Positions 23,835-35,900 of a DNA stretch of 64,000 nucleotides are shown here, piece after piece. Position 1 is the stretch's first letter. Every line of letters begins with the position of its first letter. The DNA is from Henckelia pumila (taxonomy: Eukaryota; Streptophyta; Magnoliopsida; Lamiales; Gesneriaceae). The stretch spans positions 129,178,375 to 129,242,374 of the forward strand of contig NC_133121.1 of assembly GCF_033568475.1 (NCBI RefSeq). The letters run 5' to 3'. A program made the position numbers and the translations under genes. The notes beneath the pieces were generated by a model. It ran no database searches. It was not told where the DNA came from and worked only from the letters and a program-made list of their open reading frames with translations.

Positions 23835-24546
23835 ATTACCTATCTAAAAATATGAATAAAAGGGCAAAGTTTTACAATTATGAATTTACAACTTTGCCAT
23901 TTTATTCTACACAATTTTATGTAAAAGTTAATACAAATAAGGATATAAATGTAAAAGTCAATTATTAACTAGGACATAAAAGTAAATGAATAAACTTTTA
24001 TATAAATAAATACAAAATACATGGCTTGTTAATTATTACACATTAACTAAATGCATTCATTAGTGAGTAATAGTGTGTTGATTAGAATAAATGAATCAAA
24101 AAAATGTTACAATATAATGAGCCTAAAATAATTTTCCAAAATTTCATGTTTTTGGTGGGATTTTTTTCATTTAATTAATTGATTTCTATTATTACCTATC
24201 TAAAAGTATGAATAAAAGGGCAAAGTTTTATAATTGTGAATTTACAACTTTGCCCTTTTATTCTACACAATTTTATGTAAAAGTGAATACAAATAAGGAT
24301 ATAAATGTAAAAGTCAATTATTAACTAGGACATAAAAGTAAATGAATAAACTTTTATATAAATAAATACAAAATACATGGCTTGTTAATTATTACACATT
24401 AACTAAATGCATTCATTAGTGAGTAATAGTGTGTTGATTAGAATAAATGAATCAAAAAGATGTTACAATATAATGAGCCTAAAATAATTTTCCATAATTT
24501 CATGTTTTTGGTGGGATTTTTTTCATTTAATTAATTGATTAAATAA
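23835..24546. repeat. 356-bp direct duplication
   Basis: Two nearly identical units at about 23835-24190 and 24191-24546 both start ATTACCTATCTAAAA and share the phrases AACTAGGACATAAAAG and TACATGGCTTGTTAATTA. Only scattered base differences separate them, so the duplication is recent. A shorter degraded duplicate (about 75 bp) follows at 24530-24700. Confidence 0.85.
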
Positions 24547-24879
24547 ATAAAATAAAAGAAAATATTTTTGTAACGAAATCAGTTTTGAAAAGGGAAAAAC
24601 AAAATGGGTGGGATTTGTTTTCATTTAATTAATTAATTAAATAACTAAAATAAAAGGAAATAATTTTGTAAAGAAATCAGTTTTGAAAAGAGAAAAACAA
24701 AAAATTAAAAATTCTCATAGTAATTTGAAAAACATATTATAATTAAAATTAAAAACGGATATATATTTATGAGTTTTATATATTTTTGTATAGAAATAAA
24801 AAGGTTATACAAATAACAAACTTAATAATTATATCAGTTTGATTACTCATTTTTTAATTGACTAAAAATAAATATTTTT

Positions 24880-26225
24880 CACATCTATGAACAATGTAAC
24901 GCGTATTTTTTAAACCAAAACAGTTAAAAGAAATATTATTGTAAATAATTTCAAAATATAAAAACAAAAAATTAAAACTTCCGATAGTAATGTTTTTAAA
25001 ATAAAATTAAAAAATATTTTTTGAGACTTTAATATTTTTGTATAGGTAGATATGAACACAAAATGTTAAATAATAATTATACAAACTTAATAATTATATA
25101 AATCTAATATTACTCACTTTTTATTGGTTAAAATAAATATTTTTGAACTCATGAGCAATGTAAAATGTAATTTTCTACCAAAAGCAAAATGTTCAAATTG
25201 TGAATGAAATGACAAAATTTTCTAAGATAAAAACAAAAATTTAAAACTTCCGATAGTAATTTTTAAAAAAATAAAATTAAAAAATATTTTTTGAGACCTT
25301 GATATTTTTGTATAGATAGATATGAAGAACAAAATGTTAAATAATAATTATACAAATTTAATAATTATATAAACCTGATGTTACTCACTTTTATTGGTTA
25401 AAATATAAATTTTTGAATTCATGAACAATAAAAAGTGAGTAATATTAGATTTATATAATTATTAAGTTTGTATAATTATTATTTAACATTTTGTGTTCAT
25501 ATCTATTTATACAAAAATATCAAGGTTTCAAAAAATATTTTTTAATTCTATTTTAAAAACATTACTATCGGAAGTTTTAATTTTTTTTATATTTTGAAAT
25601 TATTTACAATAATATTTCTTTTAATTGTTTTGGAATGTAATTTTCTACCAAAAGCAAAATGTTCAAATTGTGAATGAAATGACAAAATTTTCTAAGATAA
25701 AAACAAAAATTTAAAACTTCCGATAGTAATTTTAAAAAAAATAAAATTAAAAAATATTTTTTGAGACCTTGATATTTTTGTATAGATAGATATGAAGAAC
25801 AAAATGTTAAATAATAATTATACAAATTTAATAATTATATAAACCTGATGTTACTCACTTTTTATTGGTTAAAATATAAATTTTTGAATTCATGAACAAT
25901 GTAAAATGTAATTATCTACCAAAAGCAAAATTTTCAAATTGTGAATGAAATGATAAAATTTTCTAAGATAAAAACAAAAAGTTAAAAACTTCCGATAGTA
26001 ATTTAAAAAAAATAAAATTAAAAAATATTTTTTGAGACCTTGATATTTTTGTATAGATAGATATGAAGAACAAAATGTTAAATAATAATTATACAAACTT
26101 AATAATTATATAAACCTGATATTACTCACTTTTTATTGGTTAAAATAAATATTTTTTAATTCATGAACAATGTAAAATGTAATTTTCTACCAAAAGCAAA
26201 ATGTTCAAATTATGAATGAAATGAC
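24880..26225. repeat. Tandem array with about 270-bp units, one unit inverted
   Basis: Units are marked by AAACTTCCGATAGTAAT at about 24975, 25243, 25715 and 25987, with spacings near 270 bp. Each also carries CAAAATGTTAAATAATAATT and TTACTCACTTTTTATTGG. Between the second and third units, about 25430-25630, the same sequence is present in reverse orientation (ATTACTATCGGAAGTTTT at 25561). Apparent minus-strand open frames here are by-products of the repeat. Confidence 0.85.
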
Positions 26226-27327
26226 AAAATTTTCAAATTGTGAAATACTTGCGCCATTTTTATTCTATACTATTTCGTACGGATTGAAAATTAGTTTGTG
26301 ATATAAATGTAAAAAAGAGATATTAGTTGAGTTAATATATGTGGTTTATGTTTTTATGACTTTCTCATATACTATATTGATTTGATTAATAATTAAAAAA
26401 TGAAAAATTAGTTATTTATCAATTGAAATTTAAATGAAGGCCAACATATGTAACCGAAAAGTTTCAATAGGGTGAAAATTGAAATCAATAAAAATATTTT
26501 TTAATTTTACAAACTTAATAATTATATAAACCTAATATTACTCAATATACGACAATATTTTTTTGATTGTGTAAATGAAATATTAGAACATTTATATTAG
26601 TAATTAATTAAAATATGAATTATATATACAATAATATTTTAAAATTATTAAATGCTAAAATTAATAAATAATGTTATATTTAAATAGTAATAACAATAAC
26701 CATAAAACGGATTTAGAAGAAATGATATTTTAATAGTAAAAGCAATTATCAATGAAGACCAAATTTAGGATAACTATTTTTAGTTTTTTATTTAAATTAA
26801 AATTAATTGAATGATTAATGATTTTTATTGAACTCTCATAATTATAACATTAATTGAATATTTCAACCCTATATATAATTTACAATATTTTCTTCTCTCA
26901 TAATTATCATTACTCGACATCTAATCCATATTTAGTTTGTGGCTGTCGTGGACGTTTTTCACTTGAAAGAATTGGCTTCCAATAATTTCTTGAAGGTGGG
27001 TCAAAGCCATAAATTATTTTAATCAAAATAAAATATTATGATATATATTAAGGAGGTGTATTTTAATTTGAGGAAATAAATTCTAAATAAAATCATTATA
27101 ACTCTAAGGAATATAACTCACAAATTATAAATAAATTATGTGTACTCACGTGCGACACTCACGTGCATCGCACGTGCTTTTTACTAGTATTATAAAAGAT
27201 GTGTAGGTTAGAATAACTACTTTGGGATACCAAAATAATTTATTCCAAAATTATCCCTTTTTAACTATTATTTTACTAAAAAATTCCCACTAACTCCATG
27301 ATTTATTTTTTTTAAAAAACTTTTTTT

Positions 27328-27362
27328 TACACACACAATTTGTGTGTGTATTTTTTACTAGT
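27328..27362 (+). repeat. Second Helitron-3'-end-like structure
   Basis: ACACACACAATTTGTGTGTGT forms a hairpin and is followed by A, a run of T and ACTAGT, copying the layout of the candidate Helitron end 174 bp upstream with a different stem sequence. Confidence 0.5.
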
Positions 27363-27563
27363 AATAATAAACCGTAAATGCACTTTAATCTTATCACGCG
27401 TTGTACTTGGACATAAAAATGATCACACTATTAACCTTAAAAAAACAATTTAATTCGAAGTGTTAATTTTACTTTATTTAATCCCTTCAATTTAGTTATT
27501 TTTCTTGAAATGCAATCGATTGAATCTATTGAGTTTGAAAGAAATTCTGTTATATTTAGGTAA

Positions 27564-27659
27564 TGTTTGCAACCTCTAAAAATAAGTGATTATGAAGATT
27601 CTCTTTACAAATTTGTGAAGAGAATCTCCATAATCACTTTTTTTTAAAGGTTGCAAACA
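27564..27659. repeat. Short inverted repeat able to form a long hairpin
   Basis: The arms TGTTTGCAACC and GGTTGCAAACA, and then AAGTGATTATGAAGATTCTC and its near-perfect complement, pair around a loop of about 12 bases. It is probably a small MITE; a small-RNA hairpin is a less likely alternative. Confidence 0.6.
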
Positions 27660-28060
27660 ATATCTTATTCTCTGTGATCGATTAAATTCCTTGAATATTG
27701 TTTTGCATTTCTTGATCGATTAATTTGTCAATTTTTATGAAATTTAGTTGGCTTAATAATTTCTTGAAATTTGATTTTAAAAAAAATAATAAATAATTTC
27801 TTGAAATTAAATAGATGAAAAAAAGAGAGAGAGCAAGGTTTCCATATTTTCCGCATGTTGTAATGAAGGCGGACAAGTGAACATAGAAAAGCCTGAAAAT
27901 ATAAAAGGAAAGCTCCAAAAAATAATAAAAAAATAAAGCAAAAACAATCAAAATATCTTACAACCCCAGCAAGCCGATGTGTTGCTACAGTACTGGGTAA
28001 TCCTAACCTGAATCGATTGTGGATGAGATGGGAGGGTAGAGCACCGTTTGAAGATTTCAA

Positions 28061-28642
28061 TTTGTGGGAGTTTTTGTCAATTTTTCCATTTTAATCTACC
28101 AAATTCTTGTCTTTCTAATCCTTTTCATCTTCCTGTTGCACAGTTCTTGGTCCGAGTAATTTCAGTTCATGCTATCAATCAACTCTAGTTTCTTGTGAGT
28201 AAGCTTCATATTTTTAGATCTGAAACCCACTTGCGATTTGGTTGCTAATCTTTCTTCTTAACTTCGTTTCTTGATTGTTTGTTTGCATCGTTTCGTTCGT
28301 CTATTGTATTTCTTTATAAAGATTGGATTTTTCTTGGCTTTTTCTCGAGTTCATTACAGGGTATATGAAGTACCCGGATTGCGAATCTTCCGGGTTCTTG
28401 AAATGTGAAGTTTACGGTTGAGGAAAGTTGGGTAATTTGAAGTTTACTAATAATCTTGCTTTGTTTCTGTTACCACTGCTGTTTGTTGTAATTTGGAGTA
28501 TTTAGTCAATTGGTATCTAGGGTTTGTTCTTTATCCACGTATATGTACCTCGAAGGTCATTGAATGAGTCACACCTTTTTTAGATTTAGTTCCCATTAGC
28601 TTTACTTGTTTGGATATAAATTTGTGGCGATATATTGCGGAA
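28061..28642 (+). promoter_or_regulatory. Promoter and leader of the CCCH gene
   Basis: A plausible leader intron begins at the donor TTGTGAGTAAG near 28194 and ends at ATTACAG near 28360. No short upstream frame of note was followed. The boundaries are inferred only from splice consensus. Confidence 0.4.
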
Positions 28643-30562
28643 ATGGATCATCGCCGAGAAAATGGATTTTCTGGTGGAAATGTTGTGCAAATACTAGCCG
28701 GAAACTCGGGCAACGGTGTTGATGAGAATTGGAGTCCTGGGTCCATGGATCATGCGATTTGGGCAACCGAAGATGAGTATGGTATGTGGAATGGAGAAGC
28801 CTCTGTGGAAATGAATACGAATTTGAATTACGAGGGGAGGTCATCGCAATCTCGATCGGGAAGTGAACCTCCGAGTAAAAGATCTAGGAATTCCCAATCA
28901 GTGGATGTGACAGCTTCTAACCGGTCGAGAGCCATTGGAAAGATGTTCTATAAAACCAAGCTATGTTGCAAATTTAGAGCTGGCACTTGTCCGTATATCA
29001 CCAACTGCAATTTTGCCCATAGCATTGAAGAACTTAGGAAACCTCCCCCAAATTGGCAAGAAATCGTAGCTGGCAATGACGATGAACGGCCCGTGTTGTC
29101 AGAGCCGAGGGAGGAATTTCAGATACCAATATTTGGGGTTAGTGATGATGCACAGAGGTCTTATAAAGGGCGGCATTGCAAAAAATTTTATACAGAGGAA
29201 GGATGTCCATATGGTGAGAACTGTACTTTCCTTCATGATGAGCAATCAAAATCCCGTGAAAGTGTTGCGATAAGTTTAGGCCCGGGGAGCGGTGCTGGAT
29301 ATGGTGGAAATGGAAGTGGATCAAACTTGAAGCCTTCCAATTGGAAAACGAGGATTTGTAATAAGTGGGAACTAACTGGGTATTGTCCCTTTGGTAGCAA
29401 GTGTCATTTTGCTCATGGAGCTGCAGGTATAATTTTATATTAGCGTTTTTATCCTCAGCAGAAGCACATCAAATACGGTTTTTTCGCCGCTTTAAGTTAT
29501 GAATTTGAAATTTTCTTTACCTATTTTCAGTACTGAGTGAATGCATTTCATGCTTCATGTTAAGGTCATATGTTCTATGTGTGGTAGTTGATCTTGGATT
29601 TTTTTTGCATAATGTAATTTCGTAAGCCTTTTATGATATTAAATGTCATTTTAATTGCTTGAGAACCGAATCATAGCAATCAAAATGCATTGATGAATTA
29701 TATGACAATGATAAACACTGCATTGTTTTTTCAAATCTTTGGTGGTGTACCCATCCCTTCTACCCCATGTTTTTTTCTTAATGAATTCACTAGTCAACGA
29801 AATACGAGTCAATTCGTTTTACCACCCTAAATTAAATTTTTTGAATCTCTATCTGCTTTCTTGTGAAAACCTCAAAATGTCCTTGTTGGACTTTATATTA
29901 AGTGACACCCACATGAATCCCTTCAAGTGACACGAAGATCAGCTTTTGAATAAGCGATTGATATGCCTACTACAGCTTCTTGATCATCATTTACGAGCTG
30001 AACGCTTTCTCCGAATTTTTACAAATATCATGGTATTGAGCCTTAAGGTATCAATTGATTGAAGTAGTTGATGAATTGATGACGTGCACATGTTTCTCAG
30101 GCTGTTTACTAGCGAATTATTTTGAACCCAAGCTCTTTCCTTTTGGCAATAGATGACATATCAATCAAACCAAGTTAATCCATGGCAACCTAACCCTGTT
30201 TCAAGTATAAAAATGTCCTAGTTTCTTTTCGCAATTTGCCAATTTATTGTCCGAGTTTGTGAGTTATAACATTCTTTGAATCATCCTGAGCAGAACTGCA
30301 TCGTTATGGTGGAGGGGCATCGGATGCAGAAGCCGTGGATTCTTCTACTCCTGATGCCAAGAACGGAGTCCCTCCTAAAACTTCAGTTGATGCTGTCGCC
30401 ACAACCATCCCTTCTGTTCCTCATTCAGATGTGTGTCATGTTGTAGTTCCATCACAAAGGTTGCCTACTGTGTTACAGAAGACCGGGCACAGACCAACTC
30501 AGAAATGGAAAGGTCCAGATAAAATTAGCAAAATCTATGGTGATTGGATTGATGACCTCTGA
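28643..30562 (+). CDS. Zinc finger CCCH domain protein, two coding exons
   Basis: Exons 28643-29426 and 30294-30562 give 350 residues. The start is the ATG at 28643; the open frame reaches 28610 only through a TTG. Three CCCH fingers are visible: C108-x7-C116-x5-C122-x3-H126, C179-x8-C188-x5-C194-x3-H198 and C239-x8-C248-x5-C254-x3-H258. A Gly/Ser-rich linker precedes the third, and the C-terminal tail ends KISKIYGDWIDDL. Such proteins bind RNA and act in post-transcriptional control; this one resembles the plant group of At1g32360 and At3g19360 from memory. The single 867-bp intron falls just after the third finger. Confidence 0.9.
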
Positions 30563-31373
30563 GTTGTTTTTGAATCCTATCATCATGAAAATGACTTTTT
30601 TATTTATTTATTTTTTAATCAAAGAAGTAAACTAATGTTTCGCTGCTAAATAGAAGGCATCAACTGTAACCTCATAGCTTCAGGCTGTTGTATTACTTGT
30701 AATTGCACTCCTTGTATTCCATATGAATCTGTGTTTCGACTCTATTTGGTTGGATTTCCAGTAGCCTATGCTAACCTTGCTAACTTCTGCGTGCATCGAA
30801 TTTAAATGAGCTGGAGTTAAGTTTGAGTAATTCCAGCGTTGGTGGTCAAGTACTTGAATTGGGTTGTGAGTTTTAAACTTATGGTATCATTTTCAACATG
30901 TTTTCGAAAATTCTCTCTTGATTAATCTGTTCGGCATAATTTTTACACCTAATTCTTTAGTCACTTTTTAAGAAATATTTTATTATTATATTATATTTTG
31001 AATAAATGTATTATATTTCAATAATTTAAAGATTGTATCTCTAAAAAAAAATCCCTAAATTTTCTCCGTACTTTTTCGAGTGTCTGAAGCCTTTGCAAAA
31101 ACACCAGTGCACCTGGCAGGAGAGAACTCCTTCGTTCTTACCCAGTCGTCAATTGATGCGGTTGCATGTTGCAATAAATGAGATGGTATTTTTTGTTTAT
31201 TAATGAACTTCGAGTATTCCACAAGTTTCTTTTGCTTTATAGCCTTATTTTTCATTTCATAGTTTATTCGGCGTAGTAAATGAATTTTTTAATTTCATAT
31301 TAGTATGCGTTTCATTTATGCGTTCGGTGCATAGGATAGATGGGACAATAAGTTGCATTGCTTTTTATACGGT
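30563..31373. other. 3' flank of the CCCH gene, no further gene seen
   Basis: AT-rich sequence with likely polyadenylation signals. A 66-codon minus-strand frame near 31055-31255 has no recognisable features. Confidence 0.4.
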
Positions 31374-31381
31374 GTTTGGAG

Positions 31382-31818
31382 TTGGGGTGCAAACGAATCG
31401 AATCGAGTATGGTAAAATTTTAAGGCTTGAATTTGGCTCGATATAAGTATATTCGAGTTCGAGCTTGGTTCGAAGTTCGATAATTTCAAATAATTTGGTT
31501 CGGGCTCGGCTCGAAATGAAGTTCGAGTTCGACTCGAAATATTCGAACTTATTCGTGAACTATTGCTCGGATATTATGGTTCGAAAAACTCGAAATGTTC
31601 GAAAATGTATATATATTTATTATATAATTATATTATATTAATTAAATATTAAAGCTCGCGAACTATCGAATAAAATAATTTTGGCTCGAGCTCGGCTCGA
31701 AAAAAAAGTTCAAACATGTTCGATTTCGGCTTGAGTTCGATAAATTCGCATACGAATCAAATATTTATCAAGACGGCTCGAAAAGCTCACGAACAAGTTC
31801 AATTCGTTTGCACACCTA
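31382..31818. mobile_element. hAT-type MITE with 8-bp target duplication
   Basis: The ends TTGGGGTGCAAACGAAT and, in reverse from the right, TAGGTGTGCAAACGAATT form terminal inverted repeats. The flanks at 31374-31381 and 31819-31826 are both GTTTGGAG, an 8-bp target duplication as hAT elements make. The 437-bp body is filled with TTCGAGTTCGAG-type words. There is no transposase. Confidence 0.85.
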
Positions 31819-31826
31819 GTTTGGAG

Positions 31827-32914
31827 TAACACACTATCATGGGATACAAGATCTTATTTAGGGCATATGGGATTAGATCATTAGAACGCTATAAATATGC
31901 AAGTTAGTTATAGCATACTATTTGGACCCTTCCAATTCATGATTAATAATATTAAAATTTAACATACTGTGTCCAATATCAGCCTTTTGTTTGCTACAAA
32001 CTCTAGTTAACTAGCCGTGAGATTAACAAGATTTCTATACGTGGATGTAATTATGTGCCTTCTTTATGTCTTACTCAGCGGCCAAATGCAACTAATTAAG
32101 AACAGGCGTGAGTGAGGAGCCAACGCTTTCCACAAATGAAAAATACACTGATAATCAACTACACGTCGTTGACAAGTCTAAACTTGGATGAATTTCTTTC
32201 TTATTTAGCAGAATTAAAAAGAAGAAAGTCATGGTTAATTATAACTGTACAAAAAGAGTTGTCAAATACAAAAATGCTGGCACGTTAAATGACATACTTA
32301 TGAAAGACAGTTAAAGAATTATTGAACTAGCACACCAGAGTTGAGTTGTGGAAGGAATAAAAAAATAATCTTTACTCACTTTTAAGTCTTCGTCCTATAA
32401 CTCAAGACTTGTTGTTTCTTCGTGTCCGTGCTGAGTGGTGTTTGTCTGAAAAACAAAGATTAATGCATAAACATCGTGCTCTTTTTTTAACTATTTTTAC
32501 TGAAGTGTAAAAAAGCAGGCGGGGGGCAAGAAATTTCTTTTCTTGAGAAAATAAATGGGAGTCAAGAATATTGGTGCTGGAGATGTATTTTGATAGGACA
32601 CCACATGAAACCGAATTGGCGCTTATTTCCTCAGAAAACATATGTAATAAAATGATCCGAGAATAAAAATTTGGCGGTTGGGCAAATTTAAAACATGTGG
32701 CATGAATAAATCTACACTCTAGGTATCCTATTTCAAAAGGTATATTTTCAATGCCACGCTCCACATGATGATATGAATGAGGCTTTTTCATAAGAATTTG
32801 AAAAAATAAAATTCACATCCCACTGATCGAGATGCACGGGATGAGGAATTTGGATTACCATTTGCAACGAGTTTCTGAATTTATAATAGACAAATGATTA
32901 TCACCAATGTACCT
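31827..32914. other. Intergenic/3' flank between convergent CCCH and PRD3 genes
   Basis: No gene is recognised. A 129-codon minus-strand frame at 32402-32791 lies downstream of the PRD3 stop and shows no family features, so it may be 3' flank. Confidence 0.35.
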
Positions 32915-35900
32915 TCAGTTTATAATGATGGTATTGCTGTGTTTTCTCTTTCTTTTCCTGGCATTCCGGAGTATCCGTGCAGTCTTCTCCTCCACCGCCT
33001 TGATCGAATATTCCTCGTTTTCTAACCAAAACAAGCAGCCATTTTATAATCATTAACTTAGGGTAAAAAATATCAATTATTATAATTATAATCAGATAAA
33101 TCAACAAAAGTCGTGCTAGAAGATATCATGGAGAGGATACCTCTCCCCCTTTCTTTAAGCAAGCAGGAGAAACCTCCATCAAGCTCCTCATCCGATTCGA
33201 TCAAAACTCTCAATTCCCGTTCCTACGCCAATATCCATTTATTATTAGCCAGTTGAGGTTTCTGCAGCTAGCAATTTAAGTACATATTTTGTAAGAAAGC
33301 ACCAGCAAATTCAACAACACTTCTACCTGGTTAATGATATTGTTACAATTTCCAACTTCAAAAGTTGCTTGCTTTTGTTTTACTGACGTCCATCTGCCCA
33401 TTTCATCCTTTGGAACTAAATTTGTTTGCTGCGCTTTCACACGCATTGTTACACTAAAACAAGGAAAAAAACATTGGTTCCAATAAAATAACAAGAACGT
33501 TATAAATCCTGGTAGAGAAACACCAAAAAAATCACAAAAATTTTTTGGTTATCTTGAATCCCACATTTTGAACAGAATTAGTTTGGGTTGGATACGTTTT
33601 GGAAAGTTTGTGTGATGGAATAAATACAAGACAAAATATAGAGCAGATAAGGGAAGCCATGAATACAAACTTGGTAGGGCAAAACACTTCCTGCGTGGTG
33701 CCACAAACTTTGGCAGCCTGCAAGTGAAAAACATGCAAACATTCTTGAAAATTCTTCCAGATACTATAAACACCTAAAGGTCAGGTAGTTGTCCATCTCC
33801 TCCTGAGAAATAGTACCTTAGGTCCTTGAATAGGAGGAATCTCTTGTAAATGTATAAACTTCTTCATGTTACAAGCAATTGCCTGCAAGTGGTTGCAAAA
33901 TTATTATCAAGCAACCGTGCTCAATTCAGTTGCCACTGGCAGTCTACATATTAATTTCAAAAATTGTCCCATAGGATCCAAGATCATGTCCTCCAAACTT
34001 TTGCATTTTTCAACTACATCGATTAACATATACATGCCTGCATATCTTTGCTGAAATTCTTGAAGAGGTTGTGCTGCAGCTTTGTCATTTGAGTCTCAAT
34101 TTTCTCCGGTAGAGCAGAAAGCATTGAAAATATTTCCCTGTAATTCTCTTGGTTGCTTTTACTCTGCTTGATTTGATCAGACACAGATGTCAAACCCAAG
34201 TCGAGTCGAGTTTTTATATCTTCTTGTCCTTTGTTCTGGAGAAGTACAGGTTGAATTAGATTTGATACTTTTCTATTTATGCAACAACAATGACAAGAGA
34301 ACACATCAGAGAATCTGTTGAGATATTGTTACCATTAACAGCACTGAGTTATCGAGTGCGATTAGCTTCTGCCTCATGCCTTCCACTATGCACAAATTAT
34401 AAATGAATTAGTCAAGTGTCATTACACATTTTATCAAATTTATATGTTCATCTTGTCTTTTATGTATAGCTCTAAACAGAAGGTTACTCCAGGAAATATA
34501 AGACAACAAATCTTTAAAAAATCCATATCATCCTCTGAAGAAACCATAAAGTAAGAATTCCACAACCTCAATTAGAACTACAGTATTCCTCGAGTGGAGA
34601 GGCAACACAGTTGGAAGTGCAACCGTCACAGGTGATGCACAAAGAACCATTCCATAGTATAGCTATTATGTATTTCGTTAACAATCCAGAGAAATGGAAC
34701 ACTCACTCTCTAACGCTACTTCTTTTGTACCCTTGTTCCCTTGCATGATGTCACTCTGAACTGAGTCCAAGATCATTCCAAGCCTGCTAAGTGAAGTTTC
34801 TACCATTCCAATTCTGTGTTCAAGCTCTTCACTTATCTGGCCTGCTCGAGTAAAATAAAAGATACATCAGTGATTAACAATAACATGATAACAATAATAC
34901 TGTCTTTGGGTTTCATTAGTTTAAACCAAACAACAAAACCTTGTGCCTTTTTAAAAAAGAATAGAAACTGGTGTATTTACTTCAATGTTTAGCTCCTAAA
35001 AAAACTCAATGATGAATTTTCATCTTCATGATGAAAATAACAAACTAGGCTATCCACATTAGTAATACAATTTCATACATTTGTATTCTTGAGCAGACCA
35101 CTTGCGTATTAAAGTGTTGGATGTTTTAGGTATCAACATCATCTGTGTCTCTTCTCGTGTGCAATTGATTGGTGGCAAGCAAGATGTCCTCTTCAATGAA
35201 TTCTCTCTATCTTGAGATGCTATTTTCTACATTAAAATTCAGACACATTCTACATTAGAATTCACACATTTTAGAAAGATTCAAGTAATATAAACCAACA
35301 AAGCAACAAATATTCTAGGAAGACATCAGTTGTTTTTTTATTTATAATGAAAAGGAGAAGAGTTTTGCACACACTGAGGCATATGAAATAGTATGTAGAC
35401 AATATAAGATAGTCAAAAGAGTTCTCATTCTGTTTGTCACATCAATTAAAATCAGACAAGCATGTGCATATCACACACTACAGAAACCACCGAAAAAAAG
35501 GAATTTGCAGAATATTAGAAACTCTAGAAGCAGAACCATGCCATGCACCAGTGTTATATGCAGATCCTCTGCAATTTCTTATAAACCAAAGTAAAATAAA
35601 TTTAACCTCCAATGATTTGGAAACATCAGGTTTGCAATAACAAATTCATCTAATCTAATTTAAATATTTGAATATGTTATTGCACATTAATAAGAACAGA
35701 TATTATATTGTAACCACCTCGCTAGTGAGGATCTCATCTTGAGAATTTTGCGAAAACTGAGAAAAGAGACCGTGCTGAGATGAAATCCCCTGAGATAACG
35801 ACTGTTGTGACTGCTGCGGTCGCAGATCTGATGTGGCTCGACTTCTCCCAAAGATCGAGGAAGACTCTGTTCCATTGTTTACTGCAATTGATCTCCTAGT

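Larger units (their letters stand above)
23814..27187 (+). mobile_element. Candidate non-autonomous Helitron carrying tandem repeats
   Basis: The 3' end has the Helitron layout: a hairpin-forming CACGTGCATCGCACGTG (27160-27176), a short T-rich spacer, then CTAG at 27184-27187 followed by T. A candidate 5' end starting TCTATTCTATCTATTTTATC lies at 23814 after an A. The body has no Rep/helicase gene, so it would be non-autonomous. It contains a 356-bp direct duplication and a tandem array. The 3' end is the stronger evidence; the 5' end is a guess. Confidence 0.5.
26226..28060. other. AT-rich intergenic DNA with terminal hairpins
   Basis: No gene is recognised. The stretch includes the candidate Helitron 3' end, a second hairpin-plus-CTAGT structure at 27328-27362, and an independent inverted repeat at 27564-27659. 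Confidence 0.4.

Noticed and set aside
25604-26096. Two similar minus-strand frames (MYNYYLTFCSSYLSIQK...)
   Set aside because: They are identical because they sit in the tandem repeat; composition is that of translated AT-rich DNA.
24880-26225. CRISPR-like array
   Set aside because: Units are about 270 bp with no short repeat/spacer pattern, one is inverted, and the genome is a plant's.
28610-28642. N-terminal extension of the CCCH protein upstream of 28643
   Set aside because: The extended frame starts with TTG, not ATG; the first ATG in frame is at 28643.
32402-32791. 129-codon minus-strand frame downstream of PRD3
   Set aside because: It lies after the PRD3 stop, has no recognised domain and no clear promoter; probably 3' flank.
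33532-33670. Read-through extension of PRD3 exon 8
   Set aside because: The open frame past 33671 is hydrophobic and unlike the family; a GT donor in the right phase ends the exon at 33671.
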